Assembly: GCA_947579665.1 (NCBI GenBank)
Contig: CANPUZ010000060.1
Span: 522,001 to 586,000 of the forward strand
Origin: Sympetrum striolatum
Taxonomy: Eukaryota > Arthropoda > Insecta > Odonata > Libellulidae
Reading direction: 5' to 3'
Length of the DNA: 64,000 nt
Below are positions 24,438 to 37,510 of the stretch, one piece after another. The first letter of the stretch is position 1. Each line of letters begins with the position of its first letter. Below the pieces are notes generated by a model. It had not been told where the DNA came from, did not search any database, and worked only from the letters and a program-made list of their open reading frames with translations. Position numbers and translations under genes: made by a program.

Positions 24438-25513
24438 GATACTAATTCACAGCCTAAACCACAAGCGTGAATGACTTGAAATTTTTACGACGTATTGGCC
24501 ATAACGTGTAACCGCCAGAAAAATTGCGATTTTGATCCTCAGGGTCATGGGTTCGATTCCAGAGGGCCCCAAAGTCGCGATTTTCTCCATAAGAATACAA
24601 GGTGGGGATTTTCGAAAATTTTTTTGAGGTACTTCCCGGAGAGAGAAAGAGCTGAAACTCAAGGGATCGCTAGAAGCCATGCGTATCCAACGAAAATCAG
24701 AAAAACATCTTAGAATATAGTCCATGGTTCGATGCTAGGTCGGGGCAAAAATCGGCCGTTTAAAATGCATTACGGCGATTTTGAAGATTTTTTTTGGATC
24801 CTTTCCCGATAACATGGATATTCGAAACTCGGCACGTGGATAGATATCAGGAATATACGTCACAATCAAATTTTACATGTTCGCTGATGGTCCTTGGTTC
24901 GATCCCAGAGGGCCATTTGCACTTCTCAATGCATTTCTTACGGAGATAACGGAAACAAAATTTAGGTACTTTCCGGCATGCTATCAACTTCAAACTTTGC
25001 ATAATACAAGTGCAAGTCTTTAAAAATCAAACTTTGCATTCACAGCTTGCAATACGTCCTGGTTTTGACACCAGGTGTCTCTGAAATCAGAATTTGATCC
25101 GATTTTTAGGAATTATTTTGAAACCTTTGCCAATAAAATAGAAACTTGAAATTCGGTATATAGATAGAGATCATAAATATCTTTCAGAAACATGTTTTAG
25201 ATTTCCAAGATCGTCCTTGGTTCGAATCCAGAGAGCCATTTACATTCGTGAAAATTAGAACGTTTTTTGAGGCAGTTATAGCCAATATTTCTGCTTGAAT
25301 TTTCACACAGGGTTAGAGATGGTGATTTTCTATTGTGTTTTATAGTAGGTTTACCAGTAAGACCCGGGTTCGATGCCAGACGATGAAATTTCAGCGAATT
25401 TTAAGAAAAAATTAAATCCTTTTTTTTTCCTATTTAGGACCGTCCCGATATGATGCCGATATGAAATTAGTATTGCCGATCTGCTTGCAGTATGCAAGCT
25501 ACATTTTACTCGT
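24437..25513 (-). repeat. Array unit U8 (class A)
   Basis: First minus-strand unit. A (GATA)n-type run of about nine repeats precedes it. Very similar to U9 next to it. Confidence 0.85.
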
Positions 25514-25575
25514 CTATTATATATAGATGCTTCTCCGGATTCATTCATATAGATAGATAGATAGATAGATAGATA

Positions 25576-26653
25576 GGATACTAATTCACAGCCTAAACCA
25601 CAAGCGCCATTGACTTGAAATTTTTACGACGTATTGGCCATAACGTGTAACCGCCAGAAAAATTGCGATATTGATCCTCAGTGTCATGGGTTCGATTCCA
25701 GAGGGCCCCAAAGTCGCGATTTTCCCCATAAGATTACATGGCGGGGATTTTCGAAATTTTTTTTGACGCTTTTCCCGGAAAAGTAGAGAGTTGAAATTCA
25801 AGGGATCACTAGAAGCTGTGCAACTCCAACATAAATCAGAAAAACATCGCCGAATAAGGTCCATGGTTCGAAGCTAGGTCGGGGCAAAAATCGGCCGTTT
25901 AAAATGCATTGCGGCGATTTTGAAGATTTTTTTTGGATCCTTTCCCGATAGCATGGATACTTGAAACTCGGCACGTCGATAGATATCATATATATATTTT
26001 GTAATCAAATTTTACATGTTCGCTGATGGTCCTTGGCTCGATCCCAGAGGACTACTTGCACTTCTCAATGCATTCCTTACGGCGATAACGGAAACAAATA
26101 TTAGGTACTTCCCGACATGCTATCGACTTCAAACTTTGCATGACACAAGAGCAAATTTATACAAATCAAACTGTGCATTCACAGCTTACAATATGTCCTG
26201 GGTTCGACACCAGGTGTCTCTGCAATCAGGAGTTGATCCAATTTTTAGGAATTATTTTGAAACCTTTCCCAATAATATAGAAACTCGAAATTCGGCATAT
26301 AGATAGAGATCATAAATAACTTTCAGAAACATCTTTTAGATTTCCAAGACCGTCCTTGGTTCGAATCCAGAGAGCCATTTACATTCGTAAAAATTAGAAC
26401 GTCTTTTGTGGCAGTTGTAGCCAATATTTCTGCTTGAATTTTCACACATGGTTAGAGATGGTGATCTTCTAATGTGCTGCATAGTAAGTTCACCAGTAAG
26501 ACCTGGGTTCGATGCCAGACGATGAAATTTCAGCGAATTTTAAGAAAAATTTCAATCTTTTTTTTTTTTCTTTTGAGGACCGTCCCGATATGATGCCGGT
26601 ATGAAATTAGTATTGCCGATCTGCTTGCAGTATGCAAGCTACATTTTACTCGT
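25576..26653 (-). repeat. Array unit U9 (class A)
   Basis: Head-to-tail neighbour of U8, sharing most of its sequence, again preceded by a GATA run. Its conserved T-run downstream of the first B-box is one of the longest (about 26560-26572). Confidence 0.85.
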
Positions 26654-26709
26654 AATAGATATAGATGCTTCTCCGGATTCATTCATATATATAGGGATAT
26701 AGATAGATA

Positions 26710-27813
26710 GGATACAAATTCACAGCCTAAACTACTAGCGCCATTGACTCGAAACTTTTACCACCTATTGGCCATACCGTGTAACCAGTAGAAAAATTGC
26801 GATTTTGAACCTCAGTGTCATGGGTTCGATTCCAGAGGGCCCCAAACTCCCGATTTTTCCCGTCTAAATGCATTGCGTTGATTTTCCGGAATTTTTAAAA
26901 AATACCTCCCGGATAGGTAGGGAATTTAAACTCAAGGAGCCGATGGATATAGTCAGGATCTATCGATTACGTAAATGACCATCTCGAAAAGAGTCCTGAG
27001 ATCGATGCTAGGACGATGCCAAAATCGGCCGTTTAAAATACATTGAGGTAGATATTCATTATTTTTTTTCATGCACTTATCGAAATGATAAGAAGTTCTT
27101 GCTTATATGGAAGATGTATATTAAGATTAGGTTTTTGAAAAAATTTAGATAAGAACGAATTGTTCCTGGTTTCGATTCCGGGGCACATTAAATTTTCTCT
27201 CATAAGGAATATATGGGAAAAGTAGGACGTCGTTTGAGGCAGTTTCAATGAATATTTCCGCCTTAATTTTCACACATAGTTAGAGGTGGTGATCTTCTGT
27301 TGTGCTGCATAATAAATATTACCAGAAAGTCCCGGGTTCGATGCCAGGTGGTAAATATATCTGCAATATAAAACACATTGGGAAGGTTTTTAATTATTTC
27401 TTTCATGCACTTATCGATAAAATAGGGAGTTCTTGCTTAGATAGAAGATGTATATATAAAAACCCAGTTCAAGAAAAAATAGATACGACCATGCTGTTCC
27501 TGGGTTCGATGCCAGAGCACATTAAAATTTCTCTCATAAGGAATATATGGGAAAAGTAGGACGTCGTTTGAGGGAGTTGCAGCCAAAATTTCTACCTGAA
27601 ATTTCACACATTGTTAGAGATGGTGATGTTCTGTTGTACTGCATAGTAAGTATGACCTGAAAGACACGGGTTCGATTCCAGACGATTAAGTTGCAGCGAT
27701 TTCCAAGAATATTTTTAATCCTTAATTTTCTTTTGAATACCGTCTCTATATGATGCCGATATGCAATTAGTATTGCCGATCTTCTTGCAGTATGCAAGCT
27801 ACATTTTACTCGT
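26710..27813 (-). repeat. Array unit U10 (class B)
   Basis: Class-B modules at about 26825, 26999, 27170, 27335, 27505 and 27668. Meets U11 head to head, with a spacer motif between. Confidence 0.8.
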
Positions 27814-27862
27814 ATAGCTATATATATGAATGAATCCGGAGAAGCATCTATATATAATAGAT

Positions 27863-28934
27863 ACGAGTAAAATGTCGCTTGCATACTGCAAGCAGATCGA
27901 CAACACTATTTTCATGTCGGCATCATATCGGGACGGCCATCAAAAGAAAAGATGGATTGAAATTTTTCTTAAAATTCGCTGAAATTCCATCGTCTGGCAT
28001 TGAACCCGGGTCTTACTGGTGAACCTACTATGCAGCACAATAGAACATCGCCATCTCTAACTATGTGTGAAAATTCAAGCAGAAATATTGGCTACAACTG
28101 CCTCAAAAGACGTTCTCATTTTCACGAATTTAAATGGCTCTCTGGATTCGAACCAAGGACGATCTCGGAAATATAAAAAATGTTTCTGAAAGTTATTTAT
28201 GATCTCTATCTACATGCCGAATTTCAAGTTTCTATATTGTTGGGAAAGGGTTCAAAATAGTTATTGAAAATCGGATCAGTTACTGATATTAGAGACTCCT
28301 GGTGTCGAACCCAGGACACATTGACAGCTGGGAATGCACAGTTTGATTTATATACACTTAATCTTTCTTAGTGCAAAGTTTGAAGTCTTTATCGTGCCGC
28401 GAAGTACCTATAATTGGTTTCCGTTATCTCCGTAAGAAATGCATTGAGGAATTTAAATGGCCCTCTGGGATCGAACCAAGGACCATCAGCGAGTATGTAA
28501 AATTTGATCCTGAATTCTATTATTGATCTCCAACTCCATGCCGAATTTCAAGTTTCAATGCCATCGGGAAAGGGTTCAAAAAAATCTTAAAAATCGCCAC
28601 AATGCGATTTAAACGGCCGATTTTTGCCCCGACCTAGCATTGAACCCAGGATATTTTCCGTAAAACACATTTATGTTTTCGATAGATCATGACAATATAT
28701 ATAGGCTCCTTGAGTTTTGATTCTCTACTTACCCGGAATGTATTTTTTTTTAATTCCCGAAAATCAAAGCAATGCATTTAAACGGGAAAAATCGGGATTT
28801 GAGGCCCTCTGGAATCGAACCCATGTCACTGAGGTTCAAAATCGCAATTTTTCTGGATGTTATACGTTACGGCCAATACGTCGTAAAAATTTCAAGCCAT
28901 TGACGCAAGTAGTTTAGCCTGTGACTTTGTATCA
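27863..28934 (+). repeat. Array unit U11 (class A)
   Basis: Six modules. The first reads GGCATTGAACCCGGG, so its B-box core is mutated. Ends GTATCA rather than GTATCC and is followed by (CT)n and (TA)n. Confidence 0.8.
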
Positions 28935-28955
28935 TCTCTCTCTCTATATATATAT

Positions 28956-30032
28956 ACGAGTAAAATGTTGCTTGCACACTGCAAGCAGATCGGCAATACT
29001 AATTTCATATCGGCATCACATCGGGACGGTCCTCATAAGAAAAAAAAAGGATTTAATTTTTTCTTAAATTTGCTGAAATTTCAACGTCTGGCATCGAACC
29101 TGAGTCTAACTGGTAAAACTACAATGAAACACAATAAAAGATCACCATCTCTAATTATGTGTGAAAATTCAAGCAGAAATATTGGCTACAACTGCCTCAA
29201 GAGACGCTCTAATGTTCACGAATGTAAATGGCTCTCGGGACTCGAACCAAGGACGATCATGGAAATTTAAAAAATGTTTCTGAAAGTTATTATTGATCTC
29301 AATCTATATGCCAAATTTCAAGTTTCTATATTATTGGGAAAGGTTTCAAAATAATTCCTAAAAATCGGATCAACTTCTGATTGCAGAGACACCTGGTGTC
29401 GAACCCAGGAAACATTGACAGCTGTAAATGCACAGTTTGATTTGTTAAGTCTTGCTCTTCTATCATGCAAAGTTTGAAGTCGATAGCATGCCGGGAAGTA
29501 CCTAAAATTTGTGTCCGTTATCTCCGTAAGAAATGCATTGAGGAATTTAAATGTCCCTCTGGGATCGAACCAAGGACCATCAGCGAATATGAAAAATTCG
29601 ATTATGATATATTTTTATGGTATCTAATCTCATACCGAATTTCAAGTTTCTATGCCATCGGAAAAGGGTCCAAAAAAAATCTTAAAAATCGCCACAATAC
29701 ATTTTAAACGGCCGATTTTTGCCCCGACCTAGCATCGAACCAAGGATAATATTCGTAGATGTCTTTATGGTTTCCTTTAGATATGCACGGCATCTAGCGA
29801 TCCCTTGAATTTCAAATCTCTCCTTTTCCGGGAAGTGCCTCAAAAAAATTTTCGAAAATCCCCGCCATGTATTCTTATAAACAAAATCGCGACTTTGGGG
29901 CCTTCTGGAGTCGAACCCATGACACCTAGGTTCAAAGTCGGCTTTTTCCTGGAGGTTACTCGTTATGGCCAATACGTCGTAAAAAGTTCAAGTCGGTGGC
30001 ACTTGTGGAACATGGTTAGACTTTTGATCCCC
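28956..30032 (+). repeat. Array unit U12 (class A)
   Basis: Alternative right end (TTTTGATCCCC) followed by the alternative spacer motif TATCCGGAGAAGCGTC, the same pairing seen in U7. Confidence 0.85.
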
Positions 30033-30085
30033 TATATATATATATATAACTTATAGGTATATCCGGAGAAGCGTCTATATCTATT

Positions 30086-31160
30086 ACGAGTAAAATGTTG
30101 CTTGCATACTTCAAGCAGATCGACAACTATATTTTCATGTCGGCATCATATCCGGACGGCCATCAAAAGAAAAAAAAAGATTGAAATTTTTCTTAAAATT
30201 TGCCTAAATTCCATCGTCTGGCATCGAACACGGGTCTTTACTGTGAATTTACTATGCAGCACCATAGAACATTACCATCTCTAACGATGTGTGAAAATTC
30301 AAGCAGAAATATGGGCTACAACTGCCTCAGAAGACGTTCTAATTTTCACGAATTTAAATGGCTCTCTGGATTCGAACCAAGGACGATCTTGGAAATCTAA
30401 AAAATGTTTCTGAAAGATATTTATGATCTCTATCTATATGCCGAATTTCAAGTTTCTATATTATTGGCAAAGGTTTCAAAATAATTCCTAAAAATCGGAT
30501 CAACTTCTGATTGCAGAGACACCTGGTGTCAAACCCAGGACACTTTGATAGCTGTGAATGCACTGTTTGATTTGTATGGACTTCATCTTTCTACTTGCAA
30601 AGTTTGAAGTCGATATCGTACCGGGAAGTACCTAAAATTTGTTTCCGTTATCTCCGTAAGAAAAGCATTGAGAAGTGCAAATGGTCCTCTGGGATCGAAC
30701 CAAGGACCATAAGCTAATATGTAAAATTCGATTATAAAATAAATTCATGATATCCATCAACTTGCCGAGTTTCAAGTATCCATGTTATCGGGAAAGGATC
30801 CAAAAAAAATCTTAAAAATCGCCGCAATGCATTTTAAACGGCCGATTTTTGCCCCGGCCTAGCATCGAACCAAGGACAATATTCGAAGATGTCTTTCCGA
30901 TTTTCGTTGGCTATGCACGGCATTTAGCGGTCCCTCGAGTTTCAACTCTCTGCTATTCCGGGAAGTGCCTCAAAAAAATTTTCGAAAATCCCCGCCATGT
31001 AATCTTATGGGGAAAATCGCGACTTTGGGGCCTTCTGGAATCGAACCCATGACCCCGAGGTTCAATGTCGGCTTTTTCCTGGAGGTTACACGTTATGGCC
31101 AATATGTCGTAAAAATTTCCAGTCAATGACGCTTGTGGTTTAGCCTGTGAATTTGTATCC
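30086..31160 (+). repeat. Array unit U13 (class A)
   Basis: Left half resembles U2/U4 and U37; GTATCC end. The spacer motif after it is flipped relative to most plus units. Confidence 0.85.
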
Positions 31161-31217
31161 TATCTATATACCTATCTATTATATATAGATGCTTCTCCGG
31201 ATTCATTCATATATCAT

Positions 31218-32294
31218 ACGAGTAAAATGTAGCTTGCATACTGCAAGCAGATCGGCAATACTAATTTCATATCGGCATCATATCGGGACGGTCCTCAAAA
31301 GAAAAAAAAATGGATTTAATTTTTTCTTAAAATTCGCTGAAATTTCATCGTCTGGCATCGAACCCGGGTCTTACTGGTAAACCTACTATGAAACACAATA
31401 GTAGATCACCATCTCTAACTATGTGTAAAAATTCAAGCAGAAATATTGGCTATAACTGCCTCAAAAAATGTTCTAATTTTCACGAATGTTAATGCCTCTC
31501 GGGACTCGAACCAAGGACGTTCGTGGAAATCTAAAACATGTTTCTGAAAGTTATTTATGATCTCTATCTATATGACGAATTTCAAGTTTCTATTTTATAA
31601 GAAAAGGTTTCATAATAATTCCTAAAAAGCGGATCAACTTCTGATTTCAGAGACACCTGGTGTCGAACCCAGGACGTAATGCAAGCTGTAAATGCACAGT
31701 TTGATTTGTAAAGACTTGCTCTTGTATCATGCAAAGTTTGAAGTCGATAGCATGCCGGGAAGTACCTAAAATTTGTTTCCATTATCTCCATAAGAAATGC
31801 ATTGAGAAATGTAAATGGCGCCCTGGGATCGAACCAAGGACCATCAGCGAATATGTAAAATTTGATTATGAAATATATTTATAATCTCCAACTCCATGCC
31901 GAATTTCAAGTTTCCATGCCATTGGAAAGGGGTCTAAAAAAAATCTTAAAAATCGCCACAATGCATTTTAAACGGCCGATTTTTGCCCCGACCTAGCATC
32001 GAACCCAGGATATTTTCCGTAAAACTGATTTATGTTTTCGATAGATCATGACCATATATATAGGCTCCTTGAGTTTTGATTCGCTACCTATCCGGAAGGT
32101 ATTTTTTTTAAATTCCCGAAAATCAACGCAATGCATTTAAACGGGAAAAATCGGGACTTTGGGGCCCTCTGGAATCGAACCCATGACACTGAGGTTCAAA
32201 ATCACAATTTTTCTGGAGGTTATACGTTATGGCCAATATGTCGTAAAAATTTCAAGCCATTGACGCTAGTGGTTTAGCCTGTGACTTTGTATCC
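31218..32294 (+). repeat. Array unit U14 (class A), typical unit
   Basis: Useful as a type unit. TCGAAC cores lie at 31358, 31506, 31663, 31829, 31999 and 32175, so spacing grows from 148 through 157, 166 and 170 to 176 bp. The distance from the last core of U13 to the first of U14 is about 317 bp, near two periods. Confidence 0.85.
31302..31421 (-). promoter_or_regulatory. Candidate Pol III internal promoter and terminator (example in U14)
   Basis: On the minus strand, TAGTTAGAGATGG (31421-31409) resembles an A-box (TRGYNNARNNGG; a one-base insertion and G for the invariant A are misfits). GGTTCGATGCC (31364-31354) is a B-box with one mismatch to GGTTCGANTCC. A run of nine T (31310-31302) follows as a possible terminator. 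A-to-B distance is about 44 bp and B-to-T about 43 bp, both normal for type-2 Pol III genes. The same order is preserved in most units. Confidence 0.4.
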
Positions 32295-32488
32295 TATCTA
32301 TATACCTATCTATCTATATATATATATGAATGAATCCGGAGAAGCATCTATATATAATAGATATATTATATATAGGTATATCCGGAGAAGCGTCTATATC
32401 TATTATATATTATATCTATTATATATAGATGCTTCTCCGGATTCACTCATGATATACCCAGATACCCAGATACCCAGATACCCAGATA
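32295..32488. repeat. Complex tail-to-tail spacer between U14 and U15
   Basis: Contains three TCCGGA-centred motifs: GAATGAATCCGGAGAAGC, then the alternative TATCCGGAGAAGCGTC, then the first type inverted (GCTTCTCCGGATTCACTC), then (CCCAGATA) repeated about four times. It is the most elaborate spacer in the array. Confidence 0.8.
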
Positions 32489-33569
32489 GGATACTAATTC
32501 ACAGGCTAAACTACTGGCGTCATTGACTCAATATTTTTACCACTTATTGGCCATAACGTGAAACCCCCAGGAAAAAAGCGACTTTGATCCTCAGTGTCAT
32601 AGGTTCGATTCCAGAGGGGCCCAAAGTCCCGATTTTTCCCGTTTAAATGCATTACCGTGATTTTCGGGAATAAAAAAAAAATTCTTTCCGGATAGGTAGA
32701 GAAATAAAACTCAAGGAGCCTATATATATGGTAATGATCTATCGAAATCATAAATGAGTTTTACGGAAAATATCCTAAGTTCGATGCTAGGTCGAGGCAA
32801 AAATCGGCCGTTTAAAAAGCATTGTGGCGATTTTTATGATTTTTTTAGGACCCTTTCCCGATGGCATGGATACTTGAAATTCGGCATGAGGTTGGAGATC
32901 ATAAATTTATTTCATAATCAAATTTTTTGTATTCGCTGATGGTCCTTGGTTCGATCCCAGAGGGCCATTTACATTCCTCAATGCATTTCTTATGGAGATA
33001 ACGTAGACAAATTTTAGGTACTTCCCGGCATGATATCGATTTCAAACTTTGCACAAAATAAGATCAAGTCCTTTAAAATCATACTGTGCATTCACAGCGT
33101 AAATATATTTCCTGGGTTCGACACCAGGCGTCTCTTATATCAGTAGTTGATCCGATTTTTAATAATTATTTTGAGCCCTATCCCAATAATATAGAAACTT
33201 GAAATTCGGCAAATAGATAGAGATCATAATTAAATTTCATGAACATATTTTATATTTCCAAGATCGTCCTTGGTTCGAATCCAGAGCGCCATTTACATTC
33301 CTGCAAAGTAGAACGTCGTTTGAGGCAGTTGTAGCCAATATTTCTGCTTGAATTTTCACACATAGTAAGAGATGGTGATTTTCTGTTGTGCTACATAGTA
33401 AGCCCTACCAGGAAGACCCGGGTTCGATGCCAGACAATTAAATTGCAGCGAATTTTAAGAATATTTTCAATACCTTTTTTTTTTTCTTTTGAGGGCCGTC
33501 CCGAGATGATGCCGACATGAAATTATTGTTGTCGATCTGCTTGCAGTATGCAAGCTACATTTTACTCGT
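32489..33569 (-). repeat. Array unit U15 (class A)
   Basis: Single minus unit between plus blocks. Its head meets the head of U16 in a perfect 96-bp palindrome. Confidence 0.85.
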
Positions 33570-33623
33570 ATATATATATATACGAGTAAAATGTAGCTTG
33601 CATACTGCAAGCAGATCGACAAC
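33528..33623. repeat. Perfect 96-bp head-to-head palindrome
   Basis: 33528-33569 is exactly complementary to 33582-33623, with ATATATATATAT between. It contains two copies of the terminal hairpin in mirror orientation and can form a long cruciform. Confidence 0.9.
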
Positions 33624-34658
33624 ACTAATTTCATATCGGCATTATATCGGGACGGTCCTCAAAAGAAAAAAAAAGGATTTAATTTTTTCTTAAAATTCGC
33701 TGAAATGTCATCGTCTGGCATCGAACCCGGGTCTTACTGAAAACCTACTATGAAAAACAATAGAAGATCACCATCTCTAACTATGCGTGAAAATTCAAGC
33801 AGAAATATTGGCTACAACTGCCTCAAAAGACGCTCAAATGTTCACGATTGTAAATGGCTCTCGGGACTCGAACCAAGGACGATCATGGAAATTTAAAAAA
33901 TGTTTCTGAAAGTTATTATTGATCTCAATCTATATGCCAAATTTCAAGTTTCTATATTATTGGGAAAGGTTTCAAAATAATTCCTAAAATTCGGATCAAC
34001 TTCTGATTGCAGAGACACCTGGTGTCGAACCCAGGACACATTGTTAGCTATGAATGCATAGTTTGATTTGTTTAGACTGGTTCTTCCATCATGCTAAGTT
34101 TTAAGTCGATAGCATGCAGGGAAGTACCTAAAACTTGTTTCCCTTATCTCCATAAGAAATGCATTGAGGAATGTAAATGGCCCTCTGGGATCGAACCAAG
34201 GAACATCAGGGGAAACATAAAAATCGATTATGAAATATATTTATGATATCTAACACCATACCGAATTTCAAGTTTCCATGCCATCGGGAAAGGGTCCAAA
34301 AAAAATCTTAAAAATCGCCACAATACATTTTAAACGGCAGATTTTTGCATCGACCTAGCATCGAACCCAGGTTATTTTCCGTAAAACTCATTTATGTTTT
34401 CGATAGATCATGACCATATATAAAGGCTCCCTGAGTTTTGATTCTCTACCTATCCGTGAAGTATTTTTTTTTTAATTCCCGAAAATCAAAGCAATGCATT
34501 TAAACGGGAAAAATCGGGACTTTGGAGCCCCCTGGAATCGAACCCATAACACTGACGATCAAAATCGCAATTTTTCTGGAGGTTATACGTTATGGCCAAT
34601 ATGTCGTAAAAATTTCAGCTCAATCACTCTTGTGGTTTAGGCTGTGAGTTTTTTATCC
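33582..34658 (+). repeat. Array unit U16 (class A)
   Basis: Belongs with U33 and U36 to a tight subfamily sharing GATAGCATGCAGGGAAGTAC and the right end CAATCACTCTTGTGG. Confidence 0.85.
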
Positions 34659-34750
34659 TCTCTATATATATATATATGGATACATGAATGATTCCGGAGA
34701 AGCATCTATATATAATAGATATATATATAGATATATATATGAATATATTA

Positions 34751-35828
34751 TGCGAGTAAAATGTAGCTTGCATACTGCAAGCAGATCGACAACACTAATT
34801 TTATATCGGCGTCATATCGGGACGGTCCTCAAAAGAAAAACAAAAACGTTTGAAAATATTCTTAAAATTCGCAGAAATGTAATCATCTGGCATCGAACCC
34901 GGGTCTTCCTGGTTAAATTACTAAGTAGCACAACAGAAGATCGCTATCTCTAACTATATGTGAAAATTCAAGGAGTTATATTTGCTGCAACTGTCTCAAA
35001 CGACGCTCTACTTTTCACGAATGTAAATGGCTCTCTGGATTCAAACCAAGGACGATCACTTAAATCTAAAATATGTTTTCGAAATTTATATATGAAATCT
35101 ATCTATGTACCGAATTTCAAGTTTTAATATTAAAGGAAAAGGGTTGAAATTAATTCTAAAAATCGGAGCAATTACTTATTGTAGAGACTCCTGGTGTCGA
35201 ACCCAGGACATATTGGCAGCTGTGAATACACATAATGATTTGTTATAACTTGATCTTATTTCATGAATAGTTTGAAGTCGATAGCATGTCGGGAAGTACC
35301 TAAATTTTGTTTCCGTTAACTCCGTAAGAAATGCATTGAGAAGTGCAAATGGCCCTCTGGGATCGAACCAAGGACCATCAGCGAACATGTAAAATTTGAT
35401 TATGAAATATATTTAAGATATCTATGCACGTGCCGAGTTTCAAGTATCCACGTTATCGGGAAAGGATCCAAAAAAAATCTTCAAAATCGCCGCAATGCAT
35501 TTTAAACGGCCGATTTTTGCCCCAACCTAGCATCGAACCATGGACTATATTCTAAGATGTTTTTCTGATTTTCGTTGGATACGCATGGCTTCTAGCGATC
35601 CCTCGAGTTTCAACTCTTTCTTTCTCCGGGAAGTACCTCAAAAAAATTTTCGAAAATCCCCGCCACGTATTCTTATGGAAAAAATCGCGACTTTGGGGCC
35701 CTCTGGAATCGAACCCATGACCCTGAGGATCAAAATCGCAATTTTTCTGGCGGTTAAACGTTATGGCCAATACGTCATAAAAATTTCAAGTCAATGACGC
35801 TTGTGGTTTAGGCTGTGAATTACTATCC
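34751..35828 (+). repeat. Array unit U17 (class A)
   Basis: Starts TGCGAGTAAAATG (A to G in the terminal motif). Its right half is nearly the complement of the start of U8. Confidence 0.8.
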
Positions 35829-35879
35829 TATCTATCTATCTATCTATCCATCTATCTATATAGGTATATCTATATATAT

Positions 35880-36981
35880 ACGAGTAAAATGTAGCTTGCA
35901 TACTGCAAGCAGATCGACAACACTAATTTCATATCGGCATCATATCGGGACGGACATCAAAAGAAAAAAAAAATTCAAAATATTCGTAGAATTCGCTGCA
36001 ATTTAATCACCTGGCAGCGAACCCCGGTCTTCCTGGTGTACTTACTATGCAGCAAAATAGAAAATTACCATATCAAACTATGTGTGAAAATTCAAGCAAA
36101 ACTATTAGGTGCAACTACCTCAAACGACGTCCTACTATTCACATACACTCCTTATTTGAGAAATTATAATGTGCTCTGGCATCGAACCCAGGAACAGCAT
36201 GGTCTTATCTATTTTTTTTCTTAAACAAAGTGTTAATATACATCTTCCATCTAAGCAAGAGCTCCCTTACATATCGATAAATGCATAAAAAAATTATGAA
36301 AAGATACCCCATAGTATTATATATGGGTGATATTTTTACCGCCCGGCATCGAACCCGGGTCTTTCAGGCAATACTTTCTATGCAGCACAAAAGAAAAACA
36401 CCATCTCTAACCGCGTATGCAAATTCAAGCAGAAATATTGGTTACAACTGCCTCAAATGACGTCCTACTTTTCCTTTATATTCCTTATGAGAGAAACGTT
36501 TTTGTGCTCTGGCTTCGAACCCAGGAACAGTACGGTCTTATGAAAATTTTTTTCTAAAACTTATTCGTACCATACATCTTCCAGCCAAGCACGAACATCC
36601 TATCATTTCGATAAGTGCATCTAAAAAAATAATGAAAAACGGCTCCCATGTATTTTAAAGGGCAGATCTTTGCATCGTCCTAGCATCGAACCCAGGATAA
36701 CTTTTGTAAAAGTCATTGATGTTTTCGAAAGTCCAAGACCATAAATATAGGCACCTTGAGTTTTACTTCTCTACCTATCCGGAAAGTATTTTTTTTTAAT
36801 TCCCGAAAATCACGGCAATGCATTCAAACGGGAAAAATCGGGACTTTGGGGCCCTCTGGAATCGAACCTATGACACTGAGGATCAAAGTCTCTTTTTTCC
36901 TGGGGGTTTCACGTTATGGCCAATATGTCATAAAAATTTCAGATCAATGACGCTTGTAGTTTAGGCTGTGAATTTGTATCC
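35880..36981 (+). repeat. Array unit U18 (class B)
   Basis: Contains distinctive GGTGCAACTACCTC and GGCAGCGAACCCCGG. A near-identical copy, U26, lies 8,081 bp downstream, and an inverted copy is U27. Confidence 0.85.
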
Positions 36982-37042
36982 TATCTATCTATATAGGTAT
37001 ATATATGAATGAATCCGGAGAAGCATCTATATATAATAGATA

Positions 37043-37479
37043 AATTTTTTTCTTAAACCAATTCTTACCTTACACTTTTTGGCTAAGCACGAACTTCTTA
37101 TTATTTCAAGTAGTGCATCAAAAAAAATAATGAAAAACAGCTCCCATGTATTTTAAAGGGCAGATCTTTGCATCGTCCTAGCATCGAACCCAGGATATTT
37201 TTTGTAAAGGTCATCGATGTTTTCGAAAGTGCAAGACCATAAGTATAGGTACCTTGAGTTTTATTTCTCTACCTATCCGGAAAGTATTTTTTTTAAATTC
37301 CCGAAAATCACGGCAATGCATTTGAACGGGAAAAATCGGGACTTTGGGACCCTCTGGAATCGAACCTATGACACTGAGGATCAAAGTCGCTTTTTTCCTG
37401 GGGGTTTCACGTTATGGCCAATACTTCATAAAAATTTCAAGGCAATGACCCTTGTAGTTTAGCCTGTAAATTTGTATCC
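37043..37479 (+). repeat. Array unit U19 (5'-truncated)
   Basis: Begins abruptly after a spacer motif with no ACGAGTAAAATG head and holds only the last two or three modules. The join lies at 37042. Confidence 0.8.
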
Positions 37480-37510
37480 TATCTATATAGCTATATAGCT
37501 ATATGGCTAT

